A stretch of 64,000 bases of DNA from Agathobacter rectalis ATCC 33656 (lineage in GTDB: Bacteria; Bacillota; Clostridia; Lachnospirales; Lachnospiraceae), in NCBI RefSeq assembly GCF_000020605.1, contig NC_012781.1, positions 3,349,501-3,413,500 of the forward strand, given 5' to 3'. The first letter of the stretch is position 1; every line of letters begins with the position of its first letter. Of the stretch, positions 63,465 to 64,000 are shown in pieces. The notes beneath the pieces are model-generated. The model was not told the origin of the DNA and did not search any database. It was given only the letters and a program-made list of their open reading frames with translations. Position numbers and translations under genes: made by a program.

Positions 63465-64000
63465 TTATTTATACTTACTATTTGTATTTGGCAAATCAAG
63501 ATAAGCATCCATACTTTTCGTCCAAAGCAACGATAAGTCAAACCTTCCCAATTTGTTTAAATCTTCTATGCTTTTTTTGAACATTGAGATAAAATCTCTT
63601 CTGTCGTTAAGTCCCATATTACCAGCTTCAAGTGGCAGAGACGTGAAACCTCCCTGCTTTTCCACTTTGTAATGTGCCTCCAATGCACGCATTTCGACTA
63701 CTGTAGCATTTGATGGATTAACATCATTGATATAAATTCTTTGCTCAAACTCTTTCCCGTTTTCATCCACACCTTTCGCTAACACCACAGGATTTTCATC
63801 CGTCGAATCATCCGCATATTTAAGACAATAAGAAAGACCTGTACCATTACCTCCTGTCCACAACATATTATCTGTTGTAAATATCTGATATACCTTCGGT
63901 GTTTCTGCCGTATAAAATGTCTTTTCCCCAGATGCAGGAGTTTTCATTTGATTACCTTTTTGTTGACCATATGATGAAGATACGGTATTCAGGCTAGAAC
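63465..64000 (-). CDS. Array protein of the MYIGSG type, copy b, start beyond window
   Basis: The frame is open to the window edge and matches 47969-48514 almost residue for residue (SSYGQQKGNQMKTPASGEKT to NSKYK). The first eight or so residues lie outside. It is followed by the SNYKNT-family gene, whereas copy a is followed by leader B and a DUF4885-like gene. Confidence 0.74.
   Translation of the reverse strand, partial: SSLNTVSSSYGQQKGNQMKTPASGEKTFYTAETPKVYQIFTTDNMLWTGGNGTGLSYCLKYADDSTDENPVVLAKGVDENGKEFEQRIYINDVNPSNATVVEMRALEAHYKVEKQGGFTSLPLEAGNMGLNDRRDFISMFKKSIEDLNKLGRFDLSLLWTKSMDAYLDLPNTNSKYK

Overview
The window looks like a gut Lachnospiraceae (Clostridia) chromosome. The families present, the strong AGGAGG ribosome sites and the mostly AT-rich DNA all fit; the species cannot be named from this sequence. 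Almost every gene from 1 to 30 kb and from 35 to 64 kb is on the minus strand.

Region 1 (1 to about 28.65 kb) is one end of a Tn1549-like integrative conjugative element (ICE). Read on the minus strand it carries parA, parB, a small membrane protein, a Cys-rich protein, ssb, two RepA_N-type genes, a DnaC-like loader, pcfB, virD4, maff2, a TrbL/VirB6-like channel protein, prgI and virB4 (cut by the window start). Two smaller serine-recombinase elements have inserted into its transfer operon. IME1 (3541-13291, GC-richer) splits maff2 at a GA core. IME2 (14351-20881) splits virD4 at a GG/CC core and has 15-bp inverted terminal repeats. Removing either element on paper restores an exact reading frame (77 and 628 codons of protein). 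IME1 carries a recombinase, TnpW-like protein, DnaC/RepA_N replication pair, relaxase, MobC, sigma-like regulators and an ABC transporter/GntR cargo. IME2 carries a recombinase, a MOBV-type relaxase, CHC2 primase, VapE helicase, TnpW and one anchored protein. The RepA_N genes of both the ICE and IME1 contain five 23-bp iterons inside the coding sequence.

Region 2 (28.65-34.3 kb) holds a tyrosine integrase lacking its catalytic C-terminus, an excisionase-like gene, a divergent XRE regulator, and a plus-strand run of AraC regulator, small protein, HD hydrolase, internally deleted acetyltransferase and HAD phosphatase. It may be the remains of an older element into which the ICE inserted.

Region 3 (34.3-43.4 kb) looks chromosomal but worn: chromate transporter halves (one frameshifted), lgt, LysR, a deleted flavodoxin, an isochorismatase-like hydrolase, a YccF/macro-domain junction, a Phd/RelE toxin-antitoxin pair with a clear self-regulated promoter, an EEP-family fragment and a flavin reductase. 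It ends at a 3' half of a tRNA with its own terminator, a likely attachment-site scar.

Region 4 (43.4-64 kb) is a long minus-strand array of paralogous, mostly leaderless proteins resembling DUF4885, DUF6033 and DUF3879 families, around a LytTR response regulator and GHKL histidine kinase. Genes share short N-terminal (SNYKNT) and C-terminal (FDxKA, xIKI) signatures, a repeated intergenic leader, near-identical duplications and chimeric or broken copies. This is the best candidate in the window for an undescribed system: a recombining repertoire of probably exported proteins under two-component control. Its function is not known to me.
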